Assembly: GCA_937902605.1 (NCBI GenBank)
Contig: CALFNC010000409.1
Coordinates: 1 to 5,332 of the forward strand
From: an uncultured Acidobacteriota bacterium
GTDB taxonomy: Bacteria; Acidobacteriota; Thermoanaerobaculia; UBA5066
Direction of reading: 5' to 3'
Length of the DNA: 5,332 bases
A program made the translations under genes and the position numbers. How positions within the stretch are numbered: position 1 is the first letter of the stretch; every line of letters starts with the position of its first letter. This document shows, piece by piece, positions 1-5,332 of the stretch. The notes beneath the pieces were generated by a model. That model saw only the letters and a program-made list of their open reading frames with translations. It had not been told where the DNA came from and searched no databases.

Positions 1-329
1 GGGAGGCACCGAAGGCCCCGGAGGGGTCCGCCGCGGCTGGCGGACAGGGCCGGCCCAGCGACGGTTCCGGGCGTGGACCGGGAGCGGGTCCCGGCGCGGG
101 ACGCGGCGTCGGTGGCCAGCGAACCGCATCGCTATACGTGGATGCCGGGAACGGGAAGCTGAAGCCGGTCTCTGTGAAGATGTCGATCACGGACGGGAAC
201 GCGACCGCCATCGAGACGACGGAGCTCAAGGAAGGCGATGAGATTGTGGTCGGTCTCACGACGGCGAAGGCTGGCCTGCCGGGCGGGTCTTCGGCGGGCG
301 GCGGACCGCCGCGCCGAGTGGGGATGTAG
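1..329 (+). CDS. MacA/HlyD-family efflux periplasmic adaptor subunit, C-terminal part (5' end outside window)
   Basis: The reading frame is open from base 3 to the TAG at 327-329, giving the last 108 residues of a protein that begins upstream. After a Gly/Pro/Arg-rich stretch (about visible residues 8-40) comes a typical membrane-proximal domain of RND/ABC adaptors: TASLYV, KLKPVSVKMSITDGNAT, then TTELKEGDEIVVGL. In MacA-like proteins this region carries the 'pV..G.sDG..tei..gLkeGD.VV.G' pattern. The family bridges an inner-membrane MacB transporter to an outer-membrane TolC-type channel. The GTG at 138 is not a real start because the frame and the domain continue upstream. The tail after the domain is another short Gly/Pro/Arg-rich segment ending in RRVGM. 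The downstream MacB-type ATPase and permease support an ABC-linked (MacA-like) adaptor rather than an RND-linked one. The lipoyl and hairpin domains are not visible, so the exact subfamily is inferred. Confidence 0.85.
   Translation, partial: EAPKAPEGSAAAGGQGRPSDGSGRGPGAGPGAGRGVGGQRTASLYVDAGNGKLKPVSVKMSITDGNATAIETTELKEGDEIVVGLTTAKAGLPGGSSAGGGPPRRVGM
320..324 (+). promoter_or_regulatory. Weak Shine-Dalgarno for the ATPase gene
   Basis: GGGGA lies 8 nt before the GTG at 333, inside the last codons of the adaptor gene. It is the only purine-rich element in range and supports the GTG start, which also gives the normal short N-terminus of MacB-type ATPases. In GC-rich DNA such a match is weak evidence. 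Confidence 0.4.
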
Positions 330-332
330 GCG

Positions 333-1076
333 GTGTCCGAAGCGGTCATCCGGATCGCCGACCTGACGCGCGTCTACAAGATGGGGGAGACCGAGGTCCG
401 GGCACTCGATGGGATCTCCATCGACGTCGGAAAGGGCGAGTTCGTCGCGGTGATGGGACCGTCCGGGTCGGGGAAGTCGACCTTGATGAACATCGTCGGC
501 TGCCTCGACCGCCCGACCGCGGGGAGCTATTTCCTCGACGGGGTGGACGTCTCCAGCCTCGGCCGCGACCAGCGGGCCGAGATCCGAAACGCCAAGATCG
601 GGTTCGTCTTCCAGAACTTCAACCTCCTCTCGCGCACGTCGGCGCTCGAGAACGTGGAGCTTCCACTCCTCTACCTCTCGAAGGGTGGCATGTCCGACAA
701 GGAAGCGACCGAACGTGCGCGGACCTGCCTCGCCCGGGTCGGGCTGGCGGACCGGTGGGACCACACCCAGGCGCAGCTCTCGGGAGGCCAGCAGCAAAGG
801 GTCGCGATCGCGCGGAGCCTCGTGAACGACCCGGCCATCCTTCTGGCCGACGAGCCGACGGGAAACCTCGACTCGAAGACTTCCGAGGAGGTCATGGCGA
901 TCTTCCAGGAGCTGAACGACGAGGGACGGACTGTCGTCCTGATCACCCACGAGCCGGACATCGCCGAGTTCGCGAAGCGGATCGTCTCCTTCCGCGACGG
1001 TAAGATCGTAGCGGACGTGCCGGTCGCCCGCCGCCGGCGGGCGGCCAGGGCGGTGGCTGCCGGGGGTGCCAAGTGA
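333..1076 (+). CDS. MacB/LolD-type ABC transporter ATP-binding protein
   Basis: This 247-residue ATPase belongs to the MacB/LolD/FtsE-like ABC group and would power the adjacent FtsX-type permease from the cytoplasmic face. All nucleotide-binding motifs are intact: Walker A GPSGSGKST (42-50), Q-loop Q94 in GFVFQNFNLL, signature LSGGQQQR (149-156), Walker B ILLADEP with catalytic E174, D-loop NLDS (178-181) and switch histidine H206 in LITHEPD. An aromatic A-loop candidate is Y15. The GTG start lies 3 nt after the adaptor stop, and the TGA overlaps the permease start, so the three genes look like one translational unit. E. coli MacB carries ATPase and permease in one chain; here they are separate, as in many MacB-like systems. 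An odd trait is the basic, Ala-rich tail after about residue 229 (VARRRRAARAVAAGGAK), beyond the usual end of the domain. The family assignment is firm; the substrate is unknown. Confidence 0.95.
   Translation: MSEAVIRIADLTRVYKMGETEVRALDGISIDVGKGEFVAVMGPSGSGKSTLMNIVGCLDRPTAGSYFLDGVDVSSLGRDQRAEIRNAKIGFVFQNFNLLSRTSALENVELPLLYLSKGGMSDKEATERARTCLARVGLADRWDHTQAQLSGGQQQRVAIARSLVNDPAILLADEPTGNLDSKTSEEVMAIFQELNDEGRTVVLITHEPDIAEFAKRIVSFRDGKIVADVPVARRRRAARAVAAGGAK
1062..1068 (+). promoter_or_regulatory. G-rich Shine-Dalgarno candidate and GTGA stop/start overlap for the permease
   Basis: GGGGGTG ends 4 nt before the GTG at 1073, and that GTG shares bases with the ATPase stop TGA (1074-1076). The arrangement suggests termination-reinitiation coupling. 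The start is supported by the protein, which begins directly with the amphipathic, basic N-terminus typical of MacB permeases. Confidence 0.4.
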
Positions 1077-2299
1077 CCAAGACCGGGAACATCCTCAAAG
1101 TCGCGTTCCGGGCACTGGGGCGGAACAAGCTCCGGTCGCTCCTGACCGCCCTCGGCATCATCATCGGGGTCGCATGCGTCGTCGCGACGATCGGCATCGG
1201 AGAAGGGGCGCGGACCCAGTCCGAGAATCAGCTGAAGTCGCTCGGGACGAACTTCCTGATGATCTACCCCGGCACGATGACGTCGTCTGGGGCGCGGAGC
1301 GGGTTCGGGTCGAACTCGAAGCTGTCGGAGTTGGACGTCGACGCCATCCGGGAAGAGGTGTCGTCGGTGATCTACGTCTCGGGGACCATCCGGACTGTGG
1401 CGCAGGTGATCTACGGGAACCAGAACTGGTCGACGAGCATCCAGGGGGGGGAGGTCGACTGGCCGCTGATCCGGTCCTGGAACGTGGATCAGGGACAGTT
1501 CTTCACGGACGCGGACAACCGGGCGGCGGCGAAGGTCTGCGTCCTCGGAATGACGATCGTCACGAACCTCTTCGGCGACGAGGACCCGATCGGGAAGATG
1601 ATCCGGATCAAGAACATCCCGTTCCGCGTCGTGGGCGTCCTCGAGTCCAAGGGCGGCTCGATGATGGGACAGGATCAGGACGACACCGTCATCGCTCCCT
1701 ACCAGACCGTCCGAAAGAAGCTGATGGGGACGACCGCGGTCGGAGGCATCCTGGCGTCGGCTGCCTCCAACGATATGGTCACGAGGGCGCAGGAGGAGAT
1801 TTCGGCCTTGCTGCGCCAACGGCACAAGATCAACAAGGGGACCGGTCAGGACGACGACTTCATGATCCGGTCGCAGACCGAGATGCTCCAGCAGGCCGAA
1901 GACCAGTCGAAGACGATGAGCATGCTGCTCTGGTCGATCGCGGGGGTCTCGCTTCTCGTCGGCGGGATCGGGATCATGAACATCATGCTCGTCTCGGTGA
2001 CCGAGCGGACGCGCGAGATCGGCGTGAGGATGGCGATTGGAGCAAAGGGGGGGGACATCCGGGCGCAGTTCCTCGTGGAGGCCGTCGTCCTCGCGATCAC
2101 GGGGGGTGTCCTCGGGATCGCCCTGGGAGTGGGAATCCAGCGTGCGGTGGCGTACTACGCGCACTGGCCCGTCCTCGTTTCGACGAACTCGGTCTCCCTC
2201 GCGTTCCTCTTTTCGGCGTTGATCGGGGTCACGTTCGGCTTCTACCCGGCGCTGAAGGCGTCGCGGCTAGATCCCATCGAGGCCCTCCGCTATGAGTGA
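1073..2299 (+). CDS. MacB-type ABC transporter permease (MacB_PCD + FtsX domains)
   Basis: This 408-residue inner-membrane permease has the type VII ABC (MacB) layout. A basic N-terminus (LGRNKLRSLLTALGIIIGV) leads into TM1 at about 21-43. A large periplasmic domain follows (about 45-280) with the MacB_PCD-style segments IQGGEVDWPLIRSW, VCVLGMTIVTNLFGDEDPIG and PFRVVGVLESKGG. The C-terminal FtsX domain has TM2 (about 283-308), the coupling segment TERTREIGVRMAIGA (310-324), TM3 (about 332-362) and TM4 (about 372-394). It ends in the family hallmark YPALKASRLDPIEALRYE. MacB proteins do not carry substrate across the inner membrane; they use ATP to drive substrate from the periplasm through the adaptor and an outer-membrane channel. 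With the adaptor and ATPase upstream it forms a tripartite exporter, the channel gene not being in this window. Macrolides, peptides, siderophores or lipoproteins are all possible cargo. The last 8 nt overlap the kinase gene. Confidence 0.95.
   Translation: MTKTGNILKVAFRALGRNKLRSLLTALGIIIGVACVVATIGIGEGARTQSENQLKSLGTNFLMIYPGTMTSSGARSGFGSNSKLSELDVDAIREEVSSVIYVSGTIRTVAQVIYGNQNWSTSIQGGEVDWPLIRSWNVDQGQFFTDADNRAAAKVCVLGMTIVTNLFGDEDPIGKMIRIKNIPFRVVGVLESKGGSMMGQDQDDTVIAPYQTVRKKLMGTTAVGGILASAASNDMVTRAQEEISALLRQRHKINKGTGQDDDFMIRSQTEMLQQAEDQSKTMSMLLWSIAGVSLLVGGIGIMNIMLVSVTERTREIGVRMAIGAKGGDIRAQFLVEAVVLAITGGVLGIALGVGIQRAVAYYAHWPVLVSTNSVSLAFLFSALIGVTFGFYPALKASRLDPIEALRYE
1444..1451 (+). repeat. Run of eight G within the permease gene
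   Basis: Eight consecutive G encode part of the IQGGEVDW segment (residues 123-130) of the periplasmic domain. The frame is intact here. Such tracts can slip during replication or sequencing, and a one-base change would truncate the permease. Confidence 0.9.
2047..2054 (+). repeat. Second run of eight G within the permease gene
   Basis: Eight consecutive G fall in the codons for GAKGGDIR (323-330), between the coupling segment and TM3. The frame is intact, with family-typical sequence on both sides, so no frameshift is present in this copy. Confidence 0.9.
2279..2282 (+). promoter_or_regulatory. GAGG Shine-Dalgarno candidate for the histidine kinase
   Basis: GAGG lies 9 nt before the ATG at 2292, inside the permease codons for PIEAL. 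It favours this ATG as the kinase start, which overlaps the permease end by 8 nt (2292-2299) and leaves a short basic cytoplasmic N-terminus before TM1. Confidence 0.45.
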
Positions 2300-4811
2300 C
2301 GGGCGGCGGCTCGGGTCCCTCCTGGACCCGCGCCAGTCGCTCGGCGCCCGGATTCTCTGGATCCTCCTGCCGCTCGGTCTCGTCCCGCTCGTCGTCTTCT
2401 CGCTATCCACCGAACGATATGGGCGCCGGATGGAGACGCGGCTCCGGAACCTTCTCACGCCGACCTTCACGCGGCAGGCCGAGCAGAGTCTTTCCCGCGC
2501 CGCCGAGCTGTATCGGGAGGAGCTGGACGAGCGGGTGCGGGAGCTGGCGGCCGTTCTCGCCGAGGCCTCGCGAGCCACCTCGGCCGCGCTGCAGGCGGGC
2601 CCCCTCGCCGGCGAGACCGAGGAGGCGTTCCTGGACGAGCCGGGGCTCCCGATTCAGGTGGTCGGCAGCCCGGGGAGCGCCGCCCTGGTCCGCCGCGACG
2701 CGGGGCTGACGGAAGAGACGCGGCGGGACCTGTCGGCCACGCGTCGTCTGGAAGGGCGTTTCTCGGACCTCACGGCCGGGCACCGGGGGATCCCGATCAT
2801 CTTCGTGATGACGCGGGCCGGGGTCCTCCGGGCCGTCCCTCGGAAGGATCTCCTCGCCCTCGTCCGAACGGGCCGCCTGCCGGAGTCGTTCGACCTCCCG
2901 GTCTCCTCCCGGCCGCCGTTCGGGACCGCTCCCTCGATCCACTGGCGGGTGCCCCGCCCAGTGCAGGGACAGGCGAGGCGGCTCATTGCCGTGGTCCCGG
3001 TCTTCTCGGCGAGAGGGGAGGTCGTCGCGGAAGTCGGCGCAGAGTGGGCGGTCGCCGACGTGCTGACGGTCCCCTCGCGGCCGCCTCACCCGCTGGCGCG
3101 GACATACCTGTTCGACCAGGCAGGCAAGCTGCTCCTCGCGGCGCCCGACCAGGGCGGAGGCGAGAAAGAGGACGCCGATCAGGTCTACCGCGCGCTGGCG
3201 GAGCCGCTCCCCGCCAACCGGAAGACGGTGGCCCTACCGGCCGGGGACGTGCTGGCGGCCTCTCGGCGAACGTCGCGTGACCAGTGGACCTGCGCCGTCG
3301 TCCTGCCGCTCACGACCGTGGACCGCCAGGTCGACGGCCAGGTGCTGCCGATGGTCGACGAGGCTCTGGCGGCCCGGCGCCGGGTCGAGCAGGTCTACGT
3401 CCTAAGCCTGGCTGTCGTCGCCCTCGCCCTCGTCTTCCTCGTGGGCCGGGCGGTTGCTCCCGTCCGCCGCCTCGCCGAGTTCGCCGACTCGCTCCTCGCA
3501 GGGCTTCAGCCGCCTGCGCTCCCGGGCCTCGGGCGGAAGGACGAGGTCGGCCCGCTCGCGCGCGCGATGAAAAACCTCGAGGAACGGATCCGCCGGCGCG
3601 TCCGGTTCCTCGAAGGGGTCCACGACCTCTCGCGAACGGCAGCGGCGATGACGCGCCCGGAGGAGACCATCACGAGGCTCTCCCGGCGGATCGCCGAGCT
3701 GGTCGGGGCGACGAAGGCGTGGATCTACCTCTACGACGAAGCGGCGAAGGAGCTCGTGGCCACGCCTCCCGGTTTCGGCGTCCGCAACGAAGGGCTGAAG
3801 GACCTACGCATGGGTCTCGATTCCCGGAGCCTCTCCGCCCTGGCGTTCCGGACCGGCGAGACGGTGGATACGCGCGAGATCCTCTCCGACCCGCGCGTCG
3901 CCCCCCCGCTCGTCGAGAGGCTCGACCTGAAGCGGAACGCCGTCTTCGTCCCGCTGAAGACGGAGGAAGGGACGCTCGGAGTCATCTGCGTCGCCGACAA
4001 ACGGGGGGGCTTCGACGACGAGGACCGCGCGCTGATCGAGAGCTACGCCGACCAGGCGGCCCTCCTGCTCCGGAATGCCCGGCTCTACGAGCAGCTACAG
4101 GAGAGCTACGACAAGCTCCACGAGACCTACCGGAACCGGGACCACTTCCTCCAGGACGTCAACCACGAGCTCCGGACCCCGCTCACCGCGATCCTCGGCT
4201 GGAGCGAGATCCTCGTGGAGGACCGGCCCGACCCGGAGACGATCGCGGCGGCGATGGAGCAGATCCGGCGCTCGGCGGAGTTCGTCCTGACGCTGATCTC
4301 CGATCTGCTCGACATGTCCCGCCTCGAGGAAGGTGCGACCGTCGAGCGGAAGCCGGTCGACGTGGGGGTCCTGGTCCACGAGGCGATCGACCCGATTGCC
4401 GTCATCGCGGCGTCCCGCGGGATCGAGCTGACCGTGGAAGCCCCTCCCCGCGGGACGGCGGTCGAGCCGCTCGACCCGCTCCGGATCCGACAGCTCCTCT
4501 GGAACCTCGTCCACAACGCCGTGAAGTACACGCCGTCGGGCGGACGGATCGACGTCGTGGCGGAGACCGGCGAGGGCGGGACTACCTTCCGCGTGACCGA
4601 CACCGGGATCGGGATCCACCCGGACGACCTGCCGCATATCTTCGAGCGGTTCCGGCGAGGGAACCGCCCGGTGGACGGAGAGGAGCGGGGGACGGGGATC
4701 GGGCTGGCGCTCGCGAAGGGCTATGCCGAGAAGCACGGGGGCCGGATCGAGGTGGTCAGCAAGCCCGGGAGCGGCGCCTCGTTCCGCGTCACGATCCCGC
4801 GGGACGCCTGA
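2292..4811 (+). CDS. Membrane sensor histidine kinase: dCache-like sensor, HAMP, GAF, HisKA, HATPase_c
   Basis: This 839-residue kinase starts with a short basic N-terminus and TM1 (about 19-38). A large periplasmic region (about 42-365) follows: a long helix (61-100), then a dCache-like pattern with LIAVVPVFSARGEVVAEVGAEW (231-252) and a second lobe from ARTYLFDQAGKLLLAAP. TM2 spans about 367-388. HAMP (about 386-440) contains AVAPVRRLAEFA and KDEVGPLARAM. A GAF domain (about 455-597) ends in VFVPLKTEEGTLGVICVADK and the DDEDRALIESYADQAALLL helix. A coiled linker leads to HisKA with phospho-acceptor H625 in NHELRTPLTAILGWSEIL. HATPase_c has N-box N738/N742 (NLVHNAVKYTP), G1 DTGIG (770-774), F-box FERF (784-787) and G2 GTGIG (800-804). 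All catalytic elements are present, so it should autophosphorylate. It has no receiver domain, and no response regulator follows. The 8-nt overlap with the permease suggests co-production with the exporter. The ligand is unknown, and the dCache call is from pattern only. Confidence 0.93.
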   Translation: MSDGRRLGSLLDPRQSLGARILWILLPLGLVPLVVFSLSTERYGRRMETRLRNLLTPTFTRQAEQSLSRAAELYREELDERVRELAAVLAEASRATSAALQAGPLAGETEEAFLDEPGLPIQVVGSPGSAALVRRDAGLTEETRRDLSATRRLEGRFSDLTAGHRGIPIIFVMTRAGVLRAVPRKDLLALVRTGRLPESFDLPVSSRPPFGTAPSIHWRVPRPVQGQARRLIAVVPVFSARGEVVAEVGAEWAVADVLTVPSRPPHPLARTYLFDQAGKLLLAAPDQGGGEKEDADQVYRALAEPLPANRKTVALPAGDVLAASRRTSRDQWTCAVVLPLTTVDRQVDGQVLPMVDEALAARRRVEQVYVLSLAVVALALVFLVGRAVAPVRRLAEFADSLLAGLQPPALPGLGRKDEVGPLARAMKNLEERIRRRVRFLEGVHDLSRTAAAMTRPEETITRLSRRIAELVGATKAWIYLYDEAAKELVATPPGFGVRNEGLKDLRMGLDSRSLSALAFRTGETVDTREILSDPRVAPPLVERLDLKRNAVFVPLKTEEGTLGVICVADKRGGFDDEDRALIESYADQAALLLRNARLYEQLQESYDKLHETYRNRDHFLQDVNHELRTPLTAILGWSEILVEDRPDPETIAAAMEQIRRSAEFVLTLISDLLDMSRLEEGATVERKPVDVGVLVHEAIDPIAVIAASRGIELTVEAPPRGTAVEPLDPLRIRQLLWNLVHNAVKYTPSGGRIDVVAETGEGGTTFRVTDTGIGIHPDDLPHIFERFRRGNRPVDGEERGTGIGLALAKGYAEKHGGRIEVVSKPGSGASFRVTIPRDA

Positions 4812-4814
4812 CGC

Positions 4815-5332
4815 TTAGGTCCGCCGCGCGCGCGGGGACCCGACGAACGGGTTCAGCCTCGCCTCCTCGCCGATCGTCGTCCCGTCGCCGTGGCCTGGAA
4901 TGACGGCGAGGTCTCCGGGGAGGGGGAGCAGCCGTTCCGTGATGGAAGAGAGGATCTGGTCGTACGAGCCGCCGAAGAGGTCGGTGCGTCCGATTCCGCG
5001 CCGGAAGAGGGTGTCCCCGGAGAAGAGGAGCGGCCGCTCCCCGTCGAGGCGGAAGCAGACGCTACCGGGCGAGTGCCCCGGGGTGTGCATCACCTCGAGG
5101 GCGCCCGTGCCGCAGGCGATCCGGTCGCCGTCCGCGATTCGCCGGTCGACCGTGCCGGGCTCCGAAACGGGGATGCCGAACCTCCTCCCCTGCTCTCGGA
5201 GCACGGCGTAGAGCGGAATGTCCGCCTCATGGAGGAGGATAGGGGCCCCGGTCTCGCGTCCAAGGAGGGCCGAAGCGCCGACGTGGTCGAAGTGGGCGTG
5301 GGTGTGGAGGAGGCCGATCGCCCGGAGGTGGT
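4815..5332 (-). CDS. MBL-fold hydrolase, GloC/YcbL-like glyoxalase II type (N-terminus outside window)
   Basis: The minus-strand frame is open from the right edge to the TAA at 4817-4815, giving 171 visible residues. The metal-binding signature is complete: THAHFDHVG (H11, H13, D15, H16; bases about 5303-5277), HTPGHSPG with H86, SGDTLF with D106, and IPGHGDGTT with H147. The segment RRGIGRTDLFGGSYDQI and the closing EEARLNPFVG closely match the layout of GloC (YcbL), the short type II glyoxalase lacking the C-terminal helical domain of GloB. GloC hydrolyses S-D-lactoylglutathione to D-lactate and glutathione, although related MBL proteins use other thioesters. GloC is about 215 residues, so roughly 40-45 N-terminal residues are missing here. 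The GTG at 5204 is not a start, because the HxHxDH motif lies upstream of it in the same frame. The gene converges on the kinase gene and is probably functionally unrelated to it. The tail SPRARRT is short and basic. Confidence 0.9.
   Translation of the reverse strand, partial: HLRAIGLLHTHAHFDHVGASALLGRETGAPILLHEADIPLYAVLREQGRRFGIPVSEPGTVDRRIADGDRIACGTGALEVMHTPGHSPGSVCFRLDGERPLLFSGDTLFRRGIGRTDLFGGSYDQILSSITERLLPLPGDLAVIPGHGDGTTIGEEARLNPFVGSPRARRT
4818..4840. terminator. GC-rich hairpin past the kinase stop, possible shared transcript end
   Basis: GGTCC (4818-4822) pairs with GGACC (4836-4840). Inside it, CCGC (4824-4827) pairs with GCGG (4832-4835) around the loop GCGC, leaving one bulged G at 4823. 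The stem begins 7 nt after the kinase stop and overlaps the last codons of the opposing hydrolase gene. Neither strand shows a T-tract after it, so it is not a canonical intrinsic terminator. It could be a U-tract-less terminator, an end-protecting structure, or chance in GC-rich DNA. Confidence 0.3.

Noticed and set aside
78..102. Perfect hairpins as a regulatory RNA or attenuator
   Set aside because: They lie inside a Gly/Pro/Arg codon run, where short GC inverted repeats are expected, and there is no T-tract or downstream leader.
138..329. A free-standing small protein starting at GTG 138
   Set aside because: The frame is open upstream to the window edge, and the adaptor domain needs the residues before 138.
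132..950. A 272-codon minus-strand frame across the adaptor/ATPase junction
   Set aside because: It spans two well-supported genes on the other strand and has no recognisable domain.
1444..2054. A frameshift in the permease caused by the G8 runs
   Set aside because: The protein stays in the family-typical frame across both runs from start to stop.
671..2164. A 497-codon open frame on the minus strand opposite the ATPase and permease genes
   Set aside because: The plus strand encodes two complete, motif-perfect transporter proteins here. The minus frame is Arg/Asp/His/Pro-rich with no recognisable domain, as expected for a shadow frame in GC-rich DNA.
1066..2295. A 409-codon plus-strand frame almost coextensive with the permease gene
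   Set aside because: Its product is dominated by Arg, Gly, Asp and Pro without hydrophobic segments. The overlapping frame gives a textbook MacB permease.
3284..4903. A 539-codon plus-strand frame overlapping the kinase gene
   Set aside because: The product is low-complexity Arg/Pro/Gly sequence and has no motif. The kinase frame has intact HAMP, GAF, HisKA and HATPase motifs throughout.
4900..5211. A 103-codon plus-strand frame opposite the hydrolase gene
   Set aside because: The minus strand carries all the metal-binding motifs of the MBL fold in order, so the plus frame is a shadow.

Overview
The window is a compact, gene-dense stretch of GC-rich DNA (roughly two thirds G+C by eye) with five genes and almost no intergenic sequence. 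GTG starts, GC-ending codons and long stop-free shadow frames on both strands fit a high-GC Gram-negative bacterium. A periplasmic adaptor protein implies a two-membrane envelope. The style (Gly/Pro-rich insert in the adaptor, MacB split into separate ATPase and permease genes, large multidomain histidine kinase) recalls Acidobacteriota, Myxococcota or similar uncultured soil or sediment lineages. No marker gene here settles the phylum.

Plus strand, about 1-4811: four genes read in one direction as an apparent operon. First comes the C-terminal end of a MacA/HlyD-type periplasmic adaptor, entering from the left edge and ending at 329. Then come a MacB-type ABC ATPase (333-1076), a MacB/FtsX-type permease (1073-2299) and a large membrane sensor histidine kinase (2292-4811). 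The junctions are a 3-nt gap, a 4-nt GTGA overlap and an 8-nt overlap, so the set is probably transcribed together and translationally coupled. No promoter is visible inside the window; any operon promoter should lie upstream of the left edge.

Minus strand, 4815-5332: the C-terminal part of a GloC/YcbL-like metallo-beta-lactamase-fold hydrolase (glyoxalase II type), running off the right edge. It converges on the kinase gene with only 3 nt between the two stop codons. A GC-rich hairpin just past the kinase stop is a weak candidate transcript end.

How the genes may work together: adaptor, ATPase and permease would form the inner-membrane and periplasmic parts of a tripartite MacAB-like machine that exports substrates from the periplasm through an outer-membrane channel. 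The kinase (TM, dCache-like periplasmic sensor, TM, HAMP, GAF, HisKA, HATPase) has every residue expected for autophosphorylation, but no response regulator follows it. The least routine feature is this coupling of an orphan sensor kinase to a MacAB-type exporter. Otherwise the genes belong to well-known families, and I see no RNA gene, CRISPR array, mobile element or clearly novel system.
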